From CAMPJM01 sp964440915 (GTDB lineage Bacteria; Bacteroidota; Bacteroidia; Cytophagales; Cyclobacteriaceae), in NCBI GenBank assembly GCA_964440915.1, contig CAYTTV010000101.1:1-7193 (forward strand): a DNA stretch of 7,193 nt. Reading direction: 5' to 3'. Below, piece after piece: positions 6,048 through 7,193 of this stretch. Numbering within the stretch: position 1 is the first letter of the stretch; each line of letters starts with the position of its first letter. Both the position numbers and the translations under genes were made by a program. The notes beneath the pieces are model-generated. The model was not told the DNA's origin, ran no database searches, and saw only the letters and a program-made list of their open reading frames with translations.

Positions 6048-7145
6048 CTATAATTTTTTGGCAGCATTTTCCAAAAACTGCTCCCATGCATTCTCAACCA
6101 AAAGATTGGTGAGGTTTTCTATATAATATGAGCCCGCTGCTGGGTCAGCTACCTTGTCGAAATAAGCTTCCTCCTTTAAAATCAAAGGGATATTTCGGGC
6201 TATCCTTTTTGCAAAACGCTCCTCCTCTTTAAGGTCGGTGTGAGGACGAACATACAATGAATTGCATCCTCCCAGTATAGCAGACATGGATTGCGTGGTA
6301 TTGCGCAGTATGTTATTATAAGTATCCTCATCCGGTTGGGAAGCATTTGACGTTTCTGCATGAATATGAAAATGGCCGGGATCAAAATCTTTCACTTCGT
6401 AAGCTTTCGCCAGAGCCGTTATCAGTATCCGACATGCACGGAGCTTGGCAATTTCTCTGAAGTAGCTGCTGCCAATCTCAAATTTAATAATGAGTTGCTT
6501 GAGGATTGTGGATGGAGCTACTCCTATATCAGTCAATGCATCCAGTACAGCTACCGTTTTTTGCAAGGAACCCACAAGTTGTTGGATAATATCGCCTTCC
6601 GAAGAAGGAATAAATAACCTTCTGAACTGAGGATTTTCTTCTAAGGTCAATTCTTTTTGAATGGATATAAAAGGGCAGAAAATGCCTCCATTGAGATTTT
6701 TAGCAGTGAGCGCATGCTGTTCAATGTAATTCTGTAAAGCGATTATTGATTGTTCTTTGCTTTCAAAATAAATGGCGAAAGATTCCAACACAATGTTTTT
6801 AAGGAGCTTATCAAATTCTGGTATTTCATTATCCAGCAATTGAAATATGATGCCATCTGCGCCTTGGCTGAGCGCTTCCAAAGCTCGTTGGTTAGCGTTT
6901 GTAGCATTGCCTACGATTATTTTTTCTAAGTTAGTCCAACTCCGTCCTGAAACATGCCCTCTATTAATGCTGCCCGAAGGCGTGCCCACAAGATCTTCTT
7001 CCGTATAGAAAGGTTCAATTTTTAAGCCCTCCGTATGCCATATCAACTCCTCCATATCCTTTCCCTTCAGGTCTTCCACTACCTTTTGCTTCCACTCTTC
7101 TTTAGAGGTAGGTTTAAATTCACTGAATAGATTTGTCTTGTCCAT
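6048..7145 (-). CDS. mutA: Methylmalonyl-CoA mutase small (beta) subunit, short form
   Basis: The 365-residue non-catalytic partner of MutB. From the ATG at 7143-7145 it begins MDKTNLFSEFKPTSKEEWKQ, an N-terminal arm typical of MutA. The mutase barrel follows, with GRSWTNLE at ~67-74, REIAKLRACRI ~230-240, HAETSNASQPDEDTYNN ~262-278, RIARNIP 314-320 and DPAAGSYYIENLT 334-346. It stops with FLENAAKKL immediately after the barrel, so the degenerate B12-like C-terminal domain of long MutA proteins (over 600 residues) is absent, and it is shorter than other family members I recall. Start choice: GAAGGAT at 7151-7157 is a good ribosome binding site for this ATG, while the frame is also open to a TTG at 7164-7166. 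It lies 23 bases upstream of mutB and is almost certainly co-transcribed and co-translated with it. Confidence 0.93.
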   Translation of the reverse strand: MDKTNLFSEFKPTSKEEWKQKVVEDLKGKDMEELIWHTEGLKIEPFYTEEDLVGTPSGSINRGHVSGRSWTNLEKIIVGNATNANQRALEALSQGADGIIFQLLDNEIPEFDKLLKNIVLESFAIYFESKEQSIIALQNYIEQHALTAKNLNGGIFCPFISIQKELTLEENPQFRRLFIPSSEGDIIQQLVGSLQKTVAVLDALTDIGVAPSTILKQLIIKFEIGSSYFREIAKLRACRILITALAKAYEVKDFDPGHFHIHAETSNASQPDEDTYNNILRNTTQSMSAILGGCNSLYVRPHTDLKEEERFAKRIARNIPLILKEEAYFDKVADPAAGSYYIENLTNLLVENAWEQFLENAAKKL

Positions 7146-7150
7146 ATAAT

Positions 7151-7157
7151 ATCCTTC
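7151..7157 (-). promoter_or_regulatory. Ribosome binding site of mutA
   Basis: GAAGGAT on the minus strand, five bases before the ATG at 7143-7145. It favours this start over the upstream in-frame TTG. The operon promoter lies in the last few bases of the window or beyond. Confidence 0.5.
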
Positions 7158-7193
7158 AAACCTCAATTTATCGCTTTTATTTTATAAAGATAA

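Noticed and set aside
1..7193. CRISPR array, tRNA or rRNA genes
   Set aside because: No regularly spaced repeats, no tRNA-like T-loop with CCA-end fold and no rRNA signature were seen on either strand.

Overview
The window looks like chromosome from a Bacteroidota bacterium, probably of the Cytophagia/Flavobacteriia type. The evidence is a split methylmalonyl-CoA mutase (mutA then mutB), a short Bacteroidota-style lipoprotein, AT-rich intergenic DNA, and a group II intron of the kind whose encoded protein lacks an endonuclease domain. The phylum call is an inference from gene style; no marker gene is present.

Layout: (1) Positions 1-1840, plus strand, hold most of a group II intron. Its 5' end lies just outside the window. 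The reverse transcriptase/maturase lies inside it, and domains V and VI with a bulged branch-point A are readable, so the 3' splice site can be placed after position 1840. (2) Positions 1841-2218 are an AT-rich, gene-poor stretch. It holds an AAGCTT-centred inverted repeat and a strong Shine-Dalgarno sequence facing a complementary ACCTCCT, followed by a two-codon and a 17-codon mini-ORF. (3) Positions 2219-3570, plus strand, hold two closely spaced genes. The first is a 286-residue lipoprotein whose last ~85 residues form a cysteine- and glycine-rich, bacteriocin-like hydrophobic domain. The second is a 159-residue protein with two membrane segments and a GRAM/PH-like domain. (4) Positions 3656-3991 hold a headless partial copy of the lipoprotein's middle module joined to an unrelated 45-residue tail. 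(5) Positions 4049-7145, minus strand, hold the mutA-mutB operon for methylmalonyl-CoA mutase, with a 100-N assembly gap in the 5' part of mutB.

MutA and MutB together would interconvert succinyl-CoA and (R)-methylmalonyl-CoA using adenosylcobalamin; only MutB carries the cobalamin-binding DxHxxG motif. The most interesting part is the accessory block 2219-3991. A lipid-anchored carrier module with a toxin-like tail, a membrane partner that could be its immunity protein, and a displaced copy of the carrier module with a different tail resemble a small polymorphic toxin/immunity locus. The two carrier copies are identical over 149 bp but diverge on both sides while still encoding nearly the same residues. 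That suggests gene conversion or tail swapping. The toxin/immunity reading is inference; the repeat structure is directly visible.
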